DNA from: Ruminococcus flavefaciens
GTDB taxonomy: Bacteria > Bacillota > Clostridia > Oscillospirales > Ruminococcaceae
DNA: 64,000 nucleotides
Direction: 5' to 3'
Assembly (NCBI GenBank): GCA_902777125.1
Contig: CACYSQ010000008.1
Location: forward strand, 1 to 64,000
The translations under genes were made by a program, and so were the position numbers. Shown in pieces: positions 1-6,913 of this stretch (within the stretch, counting starts at the first letter, position 1; each line of letters opens with the position of its first letter). The notes under the pieces are model-generated. The model made no database searches and was not told where the DNA came from. It was given only the letters and a program-made list of their open reading frames with translations.

Positions 1-37
1 TCTGAAGCTTAATGTAGCCAACTACTTTCTGTGCCAT
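1..37 (-). CDS. rplK: ribosomal protein L11, 5' end only
   Basis: Only the first 12 codons lie in the window, reading MAQKVVGYIKLQ, which is the usual N-terminus of bacterial L11. L11 binds 23S rRNA at the GTPase-associated centre. A GGAGGTG ribosome site stands seven bases before the ATG. The order rpmG-secE-nusG-rplK is the standard one, which supports the call despite the short length. Confidence 0.85.
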   Translation of the reverse strand, partial: MAQKVVGYIKLQ

Positions 38-57
38 GTATTCGCACCTCCATAAAT

Positions 58-97
58 GTGGTAAATGGCGAGGCAAGAATTATTTTACCTCTCCCAC
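58..97 (-). promoter_or_regulatory. structured rplK leader, possible L1-type autoregulatory site
   Basis: On the minus strand GTGG and GAGG (94-97, 88-91) can pair with CCTC and CCAC (70-73, 58-61), giving a two-part stem with a strongly asymmetric internal loop just upstream of the rplK ribosome site. A second hairpin (GAAGCC/GGCTTC, 99-115) precedes it. The L11-L1 operon is known to be repressed by L1 binding its leader in several bacteria. Assigning that role here is inference from position and shape. Confidence 0.35.
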
Positions 98-148
98 TGA
101 AGCCTTTCCGGCTTCGTTTTGACCTTTTGTGATACAGCCGATGCCGTA

Positions 149-676
149 TCAGTCCTCCACGGTAACTACCTGATTGATAGGGAGTGTAGTGGGGGTTTCG
201 CGGCCGAACATAGAGACCAGAAGGTCAACAGTACGGTCCTCGAGATTGATGTTCTGGACAACTCCGATGAAGCCGTCCATAGCGGTACCTGAGATCTGAA
301 CTCTGTCGCCGACCCTGAAATTGACCTCGACGGAAGAAACGTCGATGCCGAAGAGCTTCATTACCTCCTCCTCAGAAAGCGGAGTGGGTTCGGAAGCGGG
401 GCCGACAAAGCCTGTGCAGCCTCGGGTATTTCTTACAACGTACCATGAATCGTCTGTAACGATCATTTTGACAAGGACGTAGCCGGGATAGGTCTTACGT
501 TCGATGTCCTTGGTTTTTCCGTCAGTGATCTCGCTGACTCTTTCGGTAGGAACTCTAACCTCCTGGATCAGATCATGAAGCTTACGGTTTTCCACGACCT
601 TCTCGATATTCTGAGCCACCTTATTCTCGTAGCCTGAGTAAGTGTGGATAACATACCACTTAGCCGTTTCTGACAT
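149..676 (-). CDS. nusG: transcription termination/antitermination factor NusG
   Basis: The 175-residue protein has the NGN domain from about residue 5 to 115 (WYVIHTYSGYENKV at the start, then RKTYPGYVLVKM) and a C-terminal KOW domain beginning near FRVGDRVQISG. NusG binds RNA polymerase and couples elongation to Rho or to the ribosome; it has the standard short bacterial length. The ATG follows an AAGGAGG site. It lies 27 bases after secE and is probably co-transcribed with rpmG and secE from the promoter at 1313-1341. Nothing is unusual in the reading frame. Confidence 0.97.
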   Translation of the reverse strand: MSETAKWYVIHTYSGYENKVAQNIEKVVENRKLHDLIQEVRVPTERVSEITDGKTKDIERKTYPGYVLVKMIVTDDSWYVVRNTRGCTGFVGPASEPTPLSEEEVMKLFGIDVSSVEVNFRVGDRVQISGTAMDGFIGVVQNINLEDRTVDLLVSMFGRETPTTLPINQVVTVED

Positions 677-703
677 AATGATCCTCCTTAGAACTCCTGA
701 TGA

Positions 704-1045
704 TTAATAGCGGTAGATCGCACGGAACAGAGCGAGGAAGCCCTCGTCGAGCGCACCTACGACAGCAGCCGAAAGCACGATAACGCCGACAACGACCGAG
801 GTATTGTTTACAACGGTCTTCTTAGTGGGCCATACGACCTTTTTGAATTCGATCTTGAGGTCTCTGAACCACTTGCGGATCTTGCCGGGCTCCTTCTTTT
901 TTGAAGCCTGCACATTCTCCTTTGCTTTCTTCGGAGCAGACTTAGCTGTTTCCTTGGCAGCGTTCTTAGCCTTCTCTTCTTTCAGAGAGAGCTGCGTGTT
1001 TTCCTTATCGTCCTTCTTGGAGGACTGCGGATTCTCCTTAGCCAT
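704..1045 (-). CDS. secE: preprotein translocase subunit SecE with long basic N-terminal tail
   Basis: SecE clamps the SecYEG channel in the cytoplasmic membrane. The conserved amphipathic helix (WFRDLKIEFKKVVWPTKK, residues about 58-76) is followed by one membrane helix (residues about 80-102). Gram-positive SecE is usually 60-70 residues; here a Lys/Glu/Ser-rich, probably disordered stretch of about 52 residues precedes the conserved part, making 113. GGAGGG stands before the ATG. Its place between rpmG and nusG is canonical. Confidence 0.93.
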   Translation of the reverse strand: MAKENPQSSKKDDKENTQLSLKEEKAKNAAKETAKSAPKKAKENVQASKKKEPGKIRKWFRDLKIEFKKVVWPTKKTVVNNTSVVVGVIVLSAAVVGALDEGFLALFRAIYRY

Positions 1046-1063
1046 TAGAAATGCTCCCTCCGA

Positions 1064-1213
1064 TCACTTGGTTTCCTTGTGAAGAGTATGCTTGCGGCAG
1101 AACTTGCAGTGCTTCATCATTTCAATTCTGTCCGGGTCATTCTTCTTGTTCTTCTTAGAAACATAGTTGCGCTGCTTGCATTCGGTACAAGCTAAAGTAA
1201 CCTTTACTCTCAT
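1064..1213 (-). CDS. rpmG: ribosomal protein L33, zinc-binding form
   Basis: The 49-residue protein [16 protein letters not shown]... has two CxxC pairs (Cys9/12 and Cys36/39), the zinc-binding form of this 50S subunit protein. The ATG at 1213 follows AGGAGGTGCC at ideal spacing. An upstream in-frame start at 1276 would add 21 unrelated residues and lacks a ribosome site, so I reject it. It is the first gene of the rpmG-secE-nusG unit, with a near-consensus promoter about 100 bases upstream. Confidence 0.95.
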   Translation of the reverse strand: MRVKVTLACTECKQRNYVSKKNKKNDPDRIEMMKHCKFCRKHTLHKETK

Positions 1214-1312
1214 ATCGGCACCTCCTGAATTAGTACTTCCTCCGGCAAGCGGAGGTAGGTTGTTTGCCTCCCTCATGGGGCAAAAAAATAATACCCCAAA
1301 CGAGGTATAATT

Positions 1313-1341
1313 ATTATATCACATATTTCCGAGCTTGTCAA
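1313..1341 (-). promoter_or_regulatory. near-consensus sigma-A promoter of rpmG-secE-nusG
   Basis: Read on the minus strand, TTGACA (1336-1341) and TATAAT (1313-1318) are both perfect hexamers separated by exactly 17 bases. The promoter points at rpmG. A perfect match fits a strongly transcribed ribosomal/secretion operon. Confidence 0.88.
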
Positions 1342-1364
1342 GCCTTTTTTTGCAATTTTTCCCT

Positions 1365-1396
1365 TATTTTAACGAAGGGCGGGTATTCCCCCGCCC
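1365..1396 (-). terminator. probable terminator after the transketolase genes
   Basis: GGGCGGG (1377-1383) and CCCGCCC (1390-1396) form a strong GC stem just past the end of the downstream transketolase gene. On the minus strand it is followed by TTCGTTAAAA, only a modest U-tract, so the assignment is tentative. Confidence 0.5.
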
Positions 1397-1410
1397 CCTC
1401 TTATATTGCC

Positions 1411-2352
1411 TTACTTGATGTTAGCCTTGACCGTCTTTACGATGTTCTCAGCCGAGAGACCGAACTCCTTGAGGAGATCGACCGCAGGTCCGGAATGTCC
1501 GTACTCATCGTTCACGCCTATCTTTACTACCTTGACGGGACAGCTCTCCGTTACAGCCTCAGCAACAGCCGAACCAAGTCCGCCGATGATGCTGTGTTCC
1601 TCAGCAGTCACGATGAGACCTGTCTCCTTTGCACACTTAGCGATGAGCTCCTTGTCGAGGGGCTTGATAGTGTGGATATTGACCACTCTTGCGGAAATGC
1701 CGTCCGCAGCGAGAGTCTCCGCAGCCTGCAAAGCCTCATTGACCATGAGACCTGTTGCCACGATAGTGACGTCCTTGCCCTCACGCATAACAACGCCCTT
1801 GCCTATCTCGAACTTGTAGGTCGCAGCGTCGTTCACTACCGGAACTGCAAGACGTCCGAAGCGCATATAGACCGGACCGTTGAAGTCGAGGGCAGCCTTT
1901 ACAGCAGCCTTTGCCTCGACATCGTCGCAGGGATTGATGATAGTCATGCCGGGGATAGTCCTCATGAGGGCGATATCCTCGTTGCACTGATGTGTAGCGC
2001 CGTCCTCACCTACGGAAATTCCCGCGTGAGTTGCGCCTATCTTGACATTGAGGTGGGGATAGCCTATGGAATTGCGGACTATCTCGTAAGCTCTGCCAGC
2101 CGCGAACATTGCGAATGTCGAGGCGAAGGGTATCTTTCCGCATGCCGCAAGTCCCGCAGCAACGCCCATCATGTTAGCCTCCGCGATACCGCAGTCGAAG
2201 AAGCGCTCGGGGTGAGCCTTCTTGAAGATGCCGGTCTTTGTAGCCGCAGCGAGGTCAGCGTCGAGGACAACGAGGTCTTTGTATTCTGCCGCAAGGTCTC
2301 TCAGAGCCTCACCGTAGCTCTCTCTGGTAGCCTTTTTGATAACATCTGCCAT
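1411..2352 (-). CDS. transketolase, C-terminal subunit
   Basis: This 313-residue protein carries the pyrimidine-binding and C-terminal transketolase domains. The thiamine-activating glutamate is in FDCGIAEANMMGV, followed by FAMFAAGRAYE and GATHAGISVGEDGATHQ. With the neighbouring N-terminal subunit it forms the two-gene transketolase of many anaerobes, which moves two-carbon units in the non-oxidative pentose phosphate pathway. I start it at MADVIKK; an upstream start would add eight residues. It begins four bases after its partner ends, so the two are translationally coupled. Confidence 0.93.
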   Translation of the reverse strand: MADVIKKATRESYGEALRDLAAEYKDLVVLDADLAAATKTGIFKKAHPERFFDCGIAEANMMGVAAGLAACGKIPFASTFAMFAAGRAYEIVRNSIGYPHLNVKIGATHAGISVGEDGATHQCNEDIALMRTIPGMTIINPCDDVEAKAAVKAALDFNGPVYMRFGRLAVPVVNDAATYKFEIGKGVVMREGKDVTIVATGLMVNEALQAAETLAADGISARVVNIHTIKPLDKELIAKCAKETGLIVTAEEHSIIGGLGSAVAEAVTESCPVKVVKIGVNDEYGHSGPAVDLLKEFGLSAENIVKTVKANIK

Positions 2353-2356
2353 AGTC

Positions 2357-3196
2357 TTAGTCCTCCAATCCTGCAAGCTGAGCTCTCAGCTCTGACATTG
2401 CCTGTTCATACTGTTCCTTGTTGGGAGCTGCACCGTGCCAGCCGACCTGATTTTCCATGAAGGAAACGCCCTTGCCCTTTACGGACTTCTGGATTATAGC
2501 GACAGGCTGTCCCTTAACGGTATCAGCCTCCGCGAATGCAGCTTCGATGCTGTCGAAATCGTGAGCGTCCATAGTGATGACATGCCAGCCGAAAGCAGCG
2601 AACTTGTCCGTGATAGGCTCGGGAGAGCATACCTCAGTGACAGGACCGTCTATCTGCAAACCGTTGTTGTCAACAACAGCAACGAGGTTGTCGAGCTTGT
2701 AGTGAGCCGCGAACATTGCAGCCTCCCAAACCTGACCCTCCTCTATCTCGCCGTCGCCGAGAACTGTGTAAACTCTGTAGGACTTGCCGTCGAGCTTGCC
2801 GGCAAGAGCCATTCCGCAGGCAGCAGAGATGCCCTGTCCGAGCGAGCCGCTTGACATATCAATACCGGGGGTATGGATGCAGGGGTGTCCCTGAAGCATC
2901 GCACCGATATGGCGGAGAGACTTCAGCTCCTCCTCGGGGAAAAAGCCCTTCTGAGCGAGCACAGCGTAGAGTGCCGGTGCTGTATGTCCCTTTGAGAGCA
3001 CAAAGCGGTCTCTGTCGGCATTGTCAGGAGACTTCGGGTCGATGTTCATTCTGTCGAAGTACAGATAGGTCAGGAGATCGCTTATTGAGAGCGAGCCGCC
3101 GGGGTGTCCCGACTTAGCGTTATAGGTTCCCTCGATAACGCCCATTCTGACCTTGCAGGCTGTTTTCTGCAATTCCTTTTTGATTTTTGCGTCCAT
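2357..3196 (-). CDS. transketolase, N-terminal subunit
   Basis: The 279-residue protein is the thiamine-diphosphate-binding half of transketolase. It has HPGGSLSISDLL near residue 32, GSLGQGISAACGMA near 115 and the ThDP motif GDGEIEEGQVWEAAMFA with the partner Asn in AVVDNNGLQIDG. The ATG at 3196 follows GGAGGTTATT; the 17 extra codons upstream have no ribosome site and no homology. It precedes and pairs with the C-terminal subunit. The split into two genes is normal for Clostridia, not a frameshift. Confidence 0.93.
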   Translation of the reverse strand: MDAKIKKELQKTACKVRMGVIEGTYNAKSGHPGGSLSISDLLTYLYFDRMNIDPKSPDNADRDRFVLSKGHTAPALYAVLAQKGFFPEEELKSLRHIGAMLQGHPCIHTPGIDMSSGSLGQGISAACGMALAGKLDGKSYRVYTVLGDGEIEEGQVWEAAMFAAHYKLDNLVAVVDNNGLQIDGPVTEVCSPEPITDKFAAFGWHVITMDAHDFDSIEAAFAEADTVKGQPVAIIQKSVKGKGVSFMENQVGWHGAAPNKEQYEQAMSELRAQLAGLED

Positions 3197-3264
3197 AATA
3201 ACCTCCGTTTTATTGATTGGAAATATAGCAGCGAGGATCAGTATCAACTATCCTCAGACTATTA

Positions 3265-4587
3265 TCATTGAATTAATGGATTGTAGCCGTTGAACCTTAT
3301 CTCGGATATGCAGGTATCACTGTATTTGACCGAGTCCGAATCCACATCAGAGACAGTGAAAGTGAATTCAGCTTTTTTAATACAGCTGACCGGAAGCGCC
3401 CTGATGTAATTATTCGAGTAATAGGTCTGGAGAACATACTCCGTGTTGAAGCCGTCAGAAGATATGTTTATCTTTGAAGGACGGCAGTTCTTGTAGAAAG
3501 CCTCCGGATTGCTCCTCAGACCGCCGTATATCGTGACAAATGAGATATCGCGGTTTCCGGACGAAGAATACCGGAAAGACTCGCCGATGCCCACATCTTC
3601 TCTATCCTCACACCAGCAGGTAGTCATGTCGCCGTCCACAAGGTTTTTCGGATCGTAGTTATAGCTCTTTCCGCCGGAATTTATGTCTCCAAGCTGCGAG
3701 GAAGCGGTCAGTTCCGCAGAAGTATCGGTGCGGTCCGGAGCATAGATGATCTCAATATTCTGAAGAACAGGATCATACTTTTTCATGTCCGCCGGCATGA
3801 CATCATAACTTTTCCCGGTCGTGAGCCTGCCCTCATTCAGAGCGCGGTCAAGTTCGCCTTTCAGCTCAAAATGAAGCGCTACGACGCAGTTCCGGCTGCT
3901 ATGGAGATAATAGTACGCAAGCGACAGCGGACAGCCGCAGAACGTCACGCCGTTATCGCTTCCGGAAACCGGAAAATCGCCTATGATCTCAGCGCACTTC
4001 CTGTAGCTCATGCCTGTTCTGAACTGGTCTATCAGGGTCTCACGGCAGTTTATCTTTGTCACGATCGCGCGGCTCGCAGAGATCCTCCTCCGCAGTTCCT
4101 CATACCTGTATGTGGGAAGTGCATTCCCTTCCCACATATCGTCCCATGTGTGGTCTATGAAGTGGAACGTGACCCCGGGCATTTTAGCTTCGTTATGGAT
4201 ATAGTAATACCCGACGATCTCATCGCTTTCGACGTCGTAATCGCCGAAAAGATCTGCTATCTCGGCAACGGTCATTCCAGCCATATCGGTCGGGTCGATA
4301 CATATCTCGTCGATATCGCCGGGCTTCTGCGGAATAGAAAGGGTATGCGCCTCAGTCGCCGGCTCGGTCTTCGGGGAAATGCTCTCGCCCTTGCCGCGGA
4401 GCTTGTCCTCAGTGGTCGCCTCAGCATCAGCCTCGGTGGCAGACCCGGTATCGTTCTCCTCGCCGGAGGAAACGGTATTTCCGCTTGTTCCGGCAGCGCC
4501 GCTGTCGTCGGAGGAGTCTCCGCAGGCGGTCATTGCTCCGCTCACCATGCAAAGTGAGGCGATAATCGCGATTATCCTTCTGTTCAT
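3265..4587 (-). CDS. secreted lipoprotein with C-terminal discoidin-like domain
   Basis: The 440-residue precursor has a lipoprotein signal (lipobox MTAC, Cys22), then a Ser/Asp/Thr-rich linker to about residue 95. A middle region of unknown function follows (GMTVAEIADLFGDYDVE). The C-terminal ~140 residues have the pattern of an F5/8-type (discoidin, NADase-associated) carbohydrate-binding sandwich: NLVDGDMTTCWCE, then ISFVTIYGG and FTFTVSDV. Such domains bind surface or substrate glycans. It starts one base after the HAD gene and its ribosome site (AGAGGTG) lies inside that gene. Function otherwise unknown. Confidence 0.7.
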   Translation of the reverse strand: MNRRIIAIIASLCMVSGAMTACGDSSDDSGAAGTSGNTVSSGEENDTGSATEADAEATTEDKLRGKGESISPKTEPATEAHTLSIPQKPGDIDEICIDPTDMAGMTVAEIADLFGDYDVESDEIVGYYYIHNEAKMPGVTFHFIDHTWDDMWEGNALPTYRYEELRRRISASRAIVTKINCRETLIDQFRTGMSYRKCAEIIGDFPVSGSDNGVTFCGCPLSLAYYYLHSSRNCVVALHFELKGELDRALNEGRLTTGKSYDVMPADMKKYDPVLQNIEIIYAPDRTDTSAELTASSQLGDINSGGKSYNYDPKNLVDGDMTTCWCEDREDVGIGESFRYSSSGNRDISFVTIYGGLRSNPEAFYKNCRPSKINISSDGFNTEYVLQTYYSNNYIRALPVSCIKKAEFTFTVSDVDSDSVKYSDTCISEIRFNGYNPLIQ

Positions 4588-4588
4588 A

Positions 4589-5404
4589 TCAGCACCTCTT
4601 TATAATGTGATCTATGAGCTCAGCCACAGCGCCGTCCTCATTGGTGTGCTCCAGAACGAGGTCAGCGGCAGCCTTTACGCTGTCTTCGGCATTTGCCGGA
4701 CAAGCTCCGAGATCGGCAGCCTGTATCATCTCGATGTCATTGTCGAAGTCTCCCACCGATACGAAGGTGAAGTCCTCAAAGCCCGGGATACTGCGGTATT
4801 CCGTCAGTGCGGAGCCCTTGCTGACGCCCTCCGGGAGCATCTCCCAGAACATATCCGAAGAACGCACAAAGCTGACGTTCCGGCAGTCCATACGGCGGAT
4901 AAGCACCTCGAAATAGTCCATATCCTCCGGCGACATCGCAAACAGCACCTTGAGCCAGCCGCCGTCGGGGATATCGCGGAGTTCTGCGTAATCGGGTACG
5001 ATATTGCAGAGCTTCGTGTGGAGCTTCTGATAATCGGTGTTGCTGAAAACATATGTAGCGTCAAGCCTCAGGACCTCGCCGCCGATGTGGGGCATTTCAC
5101 GCATTATAGCCTCGGCAAGTTCCCTTGCGGTGTCGGGCAGCGGACGGACGCGGAGAGTTTCGCCCTTTGTGTAGTCGTGAATGGCGGCGCCGTTATACAT
5201 TATAATAGGGTCAGGCAGATCTATTACCGCCCGGAACTGCTCAAAGGACTGCACAGTTCTTCCGGTAGCGACCGTGAAGTGTCCGCCAAGCGCGGTAAAT
5301 CGCTCAATAGCGGCTCTGTCCTGCTGGGTTATCTGCTTTTTGCCGTTGAGGAGAGTGCCGTCCATGTCACTGAGGAGAATGACTTTGGTTATATCTTCAA
5401 ACAA
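4589..5404 (-). CDS. Cof-type HAD-superfamily phosphatase
   Basis: Motif I DMDGTLL (nucleophile Asp), motif II TVATGRT and motif IV SVGDFDNDIEMI place it in the Cof/YidA group of cytoplasmic HAD hydrolases, which dephosphorylate sugar phosphates or phosphorylated cofactors. At 271 residues it has family length. I choose a TTG start at 5404 because AGGAGGAACACA stands right before it. The in-frame ATG at 5467 lies inside rluD, would add 21 Cys/Arg-rich residues and lacks a ribosome site. It follows rluD by ten bases. The substrate cannot be told from sequence. Confidence 0.88.
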   Translation of the reverse strand: MFEDITKVILLSDMDGTLLNGKKQITQQDRAAIERFTALGGHFTVATGRTVQSFEQFRAVIDLPDPIIMYNGAAIHDYTKGETLRVRPLPDTARELAEAIMREMPHIGGEVLRLDATYVFSNTDYQKLHTKLCNIVPDYAELRDIPDGGWLKVLFAMSPEDMDYFEVLIRRMDCRNVSFVRSSDMFWEMLPEGVSKGSALTEYRSIPGFEDFTFVSVGDFDNDIEMIQAADLGACPANAEDSVKAAADLVLEHTNEDGAVAELIDHIIKRC

Positions 5405-5414
5405 TGTGTTCCTC

Positions 5415-6326
5415 CTACATCTTTTCGAGCTTCCGCAGCACTGCCTGAAAATACTCCGGCAGCTCACTCGAAAACTCCATATACTGTCCCGTCGAAGGGT
5501 GGATAAAGCCTATTTTTCGGGCGTGGAGACACTGTCCCTCCAGGCCCTTGCAGGGTTTGCCGTAGACGTCATCGCCCATGACCGGGTGCCCGATATACGC
5601 CATGTGGACCCTTATCTGATGCGTTCTGCCCGTTTCGAGGCGAAGTCTCAGGTGAGCGTAGCCGCCGTACTGTTTCAGCACCTCGTAGTGGGTGACGGCA
5701 TTCCGCGAATTTTCGGTCGTCACGCACATTTTCTTGCGATCAGTCTTATGCCTCCCGATAGGCGCATCGACTGTACCGGACTGCTCCTTCATCACACCGG
5801 TGACAACAGCCTCATACTCGCGCGTGAAGCTGTGCACCTTTATCTGCTCGGCAAGTTTCAGGTGCGCCGCGTCGTTCTTCGCGACTATCAGCAGACCGCT
5901 GGTGTTTTTGTCGATTCGGTGGACGATCCCGGGACGGATAACGCCGTTTATCCCGGAAAGGCTGTTCCCGCAGTGGTGCAGCAGGGCATTGACGAGAGTT
6001 CCGGTATAGTTCCCGTGCGCCGGGTGGACGACCATGCCCTTGGGCTTGTTCACGACAAGAAGGTCGGCGTCCTCATAGACGATGTCGAGTGGGATATCCT
6101 CCGGGACCGCGTCCATAGGCTCGGGCTCGGGTATCTCGACCGTGAGGCTCTCCCCTCCCCGGAGCTTCAGGTTCTTCGCGGCAGGCTTGCCGTCAGCGAG
6201 GACGAGTCCCTTTTCCATGAGGGACTGTACAGCCGACCGTGTCAGAGCAATATTGTCCGAAATATACCTGTCAGCCCTTGTGCCGGAGGCCTCCGCCGGA
6301 ACGCTCAGGGAAACTGTCTCACTCAT
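5415..6326 (-). CDS. rluD: 23S rRNA pseudouridine synthase, RluD family
   Basis: An N-terminal S4 RNA-binding domain (TRADRYISDNIALTRSAV, to about residue 75) precedes the RluA-type catalytic domain with the catalytic Asp in HRIDKNTSGLLIVAK and the later RTHQIRVHMAYIGHPV block. Enzymes of this type isomerise uridines in helix 69 of 23S rRNA. Length is 303 residues from ATG 6326, whose first eight bases overlap the end of lspA (ATGAGTGA). The lspA-rluD pairing is widespread in Firmicutes. Assigning it to RluD rather than another RluA-type paralogue rests on this context and the S4 domain. Confidence 0.88.
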   Translation of the reverse strand: MSETVSLSVPAEASGTRADRYISDNIALTRSAVQSLMEKGLVLADGKPAAKNLKLRGGESLTVEIPEPEPMDAVPEDIPLDIVYEDADLLVVNKPKGMVVHPAHGNYTGTLVNALLHHCGNSLSGINGVIRPGIVHRIDKNTSGLLIVAKNDAAHLKLAEQIKVHSFTREYEAVVTGVMKEQSGTVDAPIGRHKTDRKKMCVTTENSRNAVTHYEVLKQYGGYAHLRLRLETGRTHQIRVHMAYIGHPVMGDDVYGKPCKGLEGQCLHARKIGFIHPSTGQYMEFSSELPEYFQAVLRKLEKM

Positions 6327-6849
6327 CGCTGACGTCTCCATTCTCAGCCGGAAGAGACATCTCAGCCTCCGCTTTTTTAGCCTTTTCAATCTTGGGATCT
6401 ATGAAAATGCTGTACACTATCAGCATGGCAAACGCCACGGTGACATAGATATCCGCGACATTGAACACCGCGAACTTGAACAGCTTGATGTCGAACATAT
6501 CGACCACATACCCCAGCCTGATACGGTCGATTATATTGCCGATGCCTCCGGCGACAAACAGTGCGATTGCCGATGTTAAGACCTTTGAGCGCTTCATGAA
6601 CCTGAACATGAGGTATATGCCTCCGATGAGGACGAGCGAGGTGAAGCCGATGAGGAACCACCGCTGTCCGGACATACTTCCGAAGATCGCGCCGTCATTT
6701 TCGAGGTAGGTGAGGTCGAGTATCCTGAAGTCACCGATGTGTATGAACCTCATGCTGCCCTTGGGTTCAAGGGAATGCACTGCCCAGTATTTCACGAGCT
6801 GGTCAAGTCCTATCAGCAGCGCTATCGCCGCTGAAAGCAGTATCGCCAT
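6319..6849 (-). CDS. lspA: lipoprotein signal peptidase II
   Basis: This aspartyl protease of the membrane removes signal peptides from diacylglyceryl-modified prolipoproteins. Family motifs are present: NDGAIFG, GGIGNIIDRI (first catalytic Asp) and FAVFNVADI (second catalytic Asp), with four membrane helices. I start it at MAILLSAA (6849), seven bases after AAAGGA; an ATG six bases earlier is too close to that site. A Lys/Glu-rich tail of about 25 residues follows the last helix. Several lipoproteins in this window are its likely clients. Confidence 0.95.
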   Translation of the reverse strand: MAILLSAAIALLIGLDQLVKYWAVHSLEPKGSMRFIHIGDFRILDLTYLENDGAIFGSMSGQRWFLIGFTSLVLIGGIYLMFRFMKRSKVLTSAIALFVAGGIGNIIDRIRLGYVVDMFDIKLFKFAVFNVADIYVTVAFAMLIVYSIFIDPKIEKAKKAEAEMSLPAENGDVSDE

Positions 6850-6913
6850 AGACATATCCTTTCAAATAATACGCCTGCCGCCCAGTCCGGCAGCAGGCAA
6901 TATTGTCCTAATT

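Noticed and set aside
1264-2460. A 398-codon open frame on the plus strand opposite the transketolase gene
   Set aside because: It mirrors the codon structure of a certain gene on the other strand, its translation is low-order Leu/Ser/Val/His, and it has no ribosome site or family resemblance.
1411-3196. Frameshifted single transketolase gene
   Set aside because: The downstream half has its own start four bases after the first stop, and two-subunit transketolases are normal in Clostridia.
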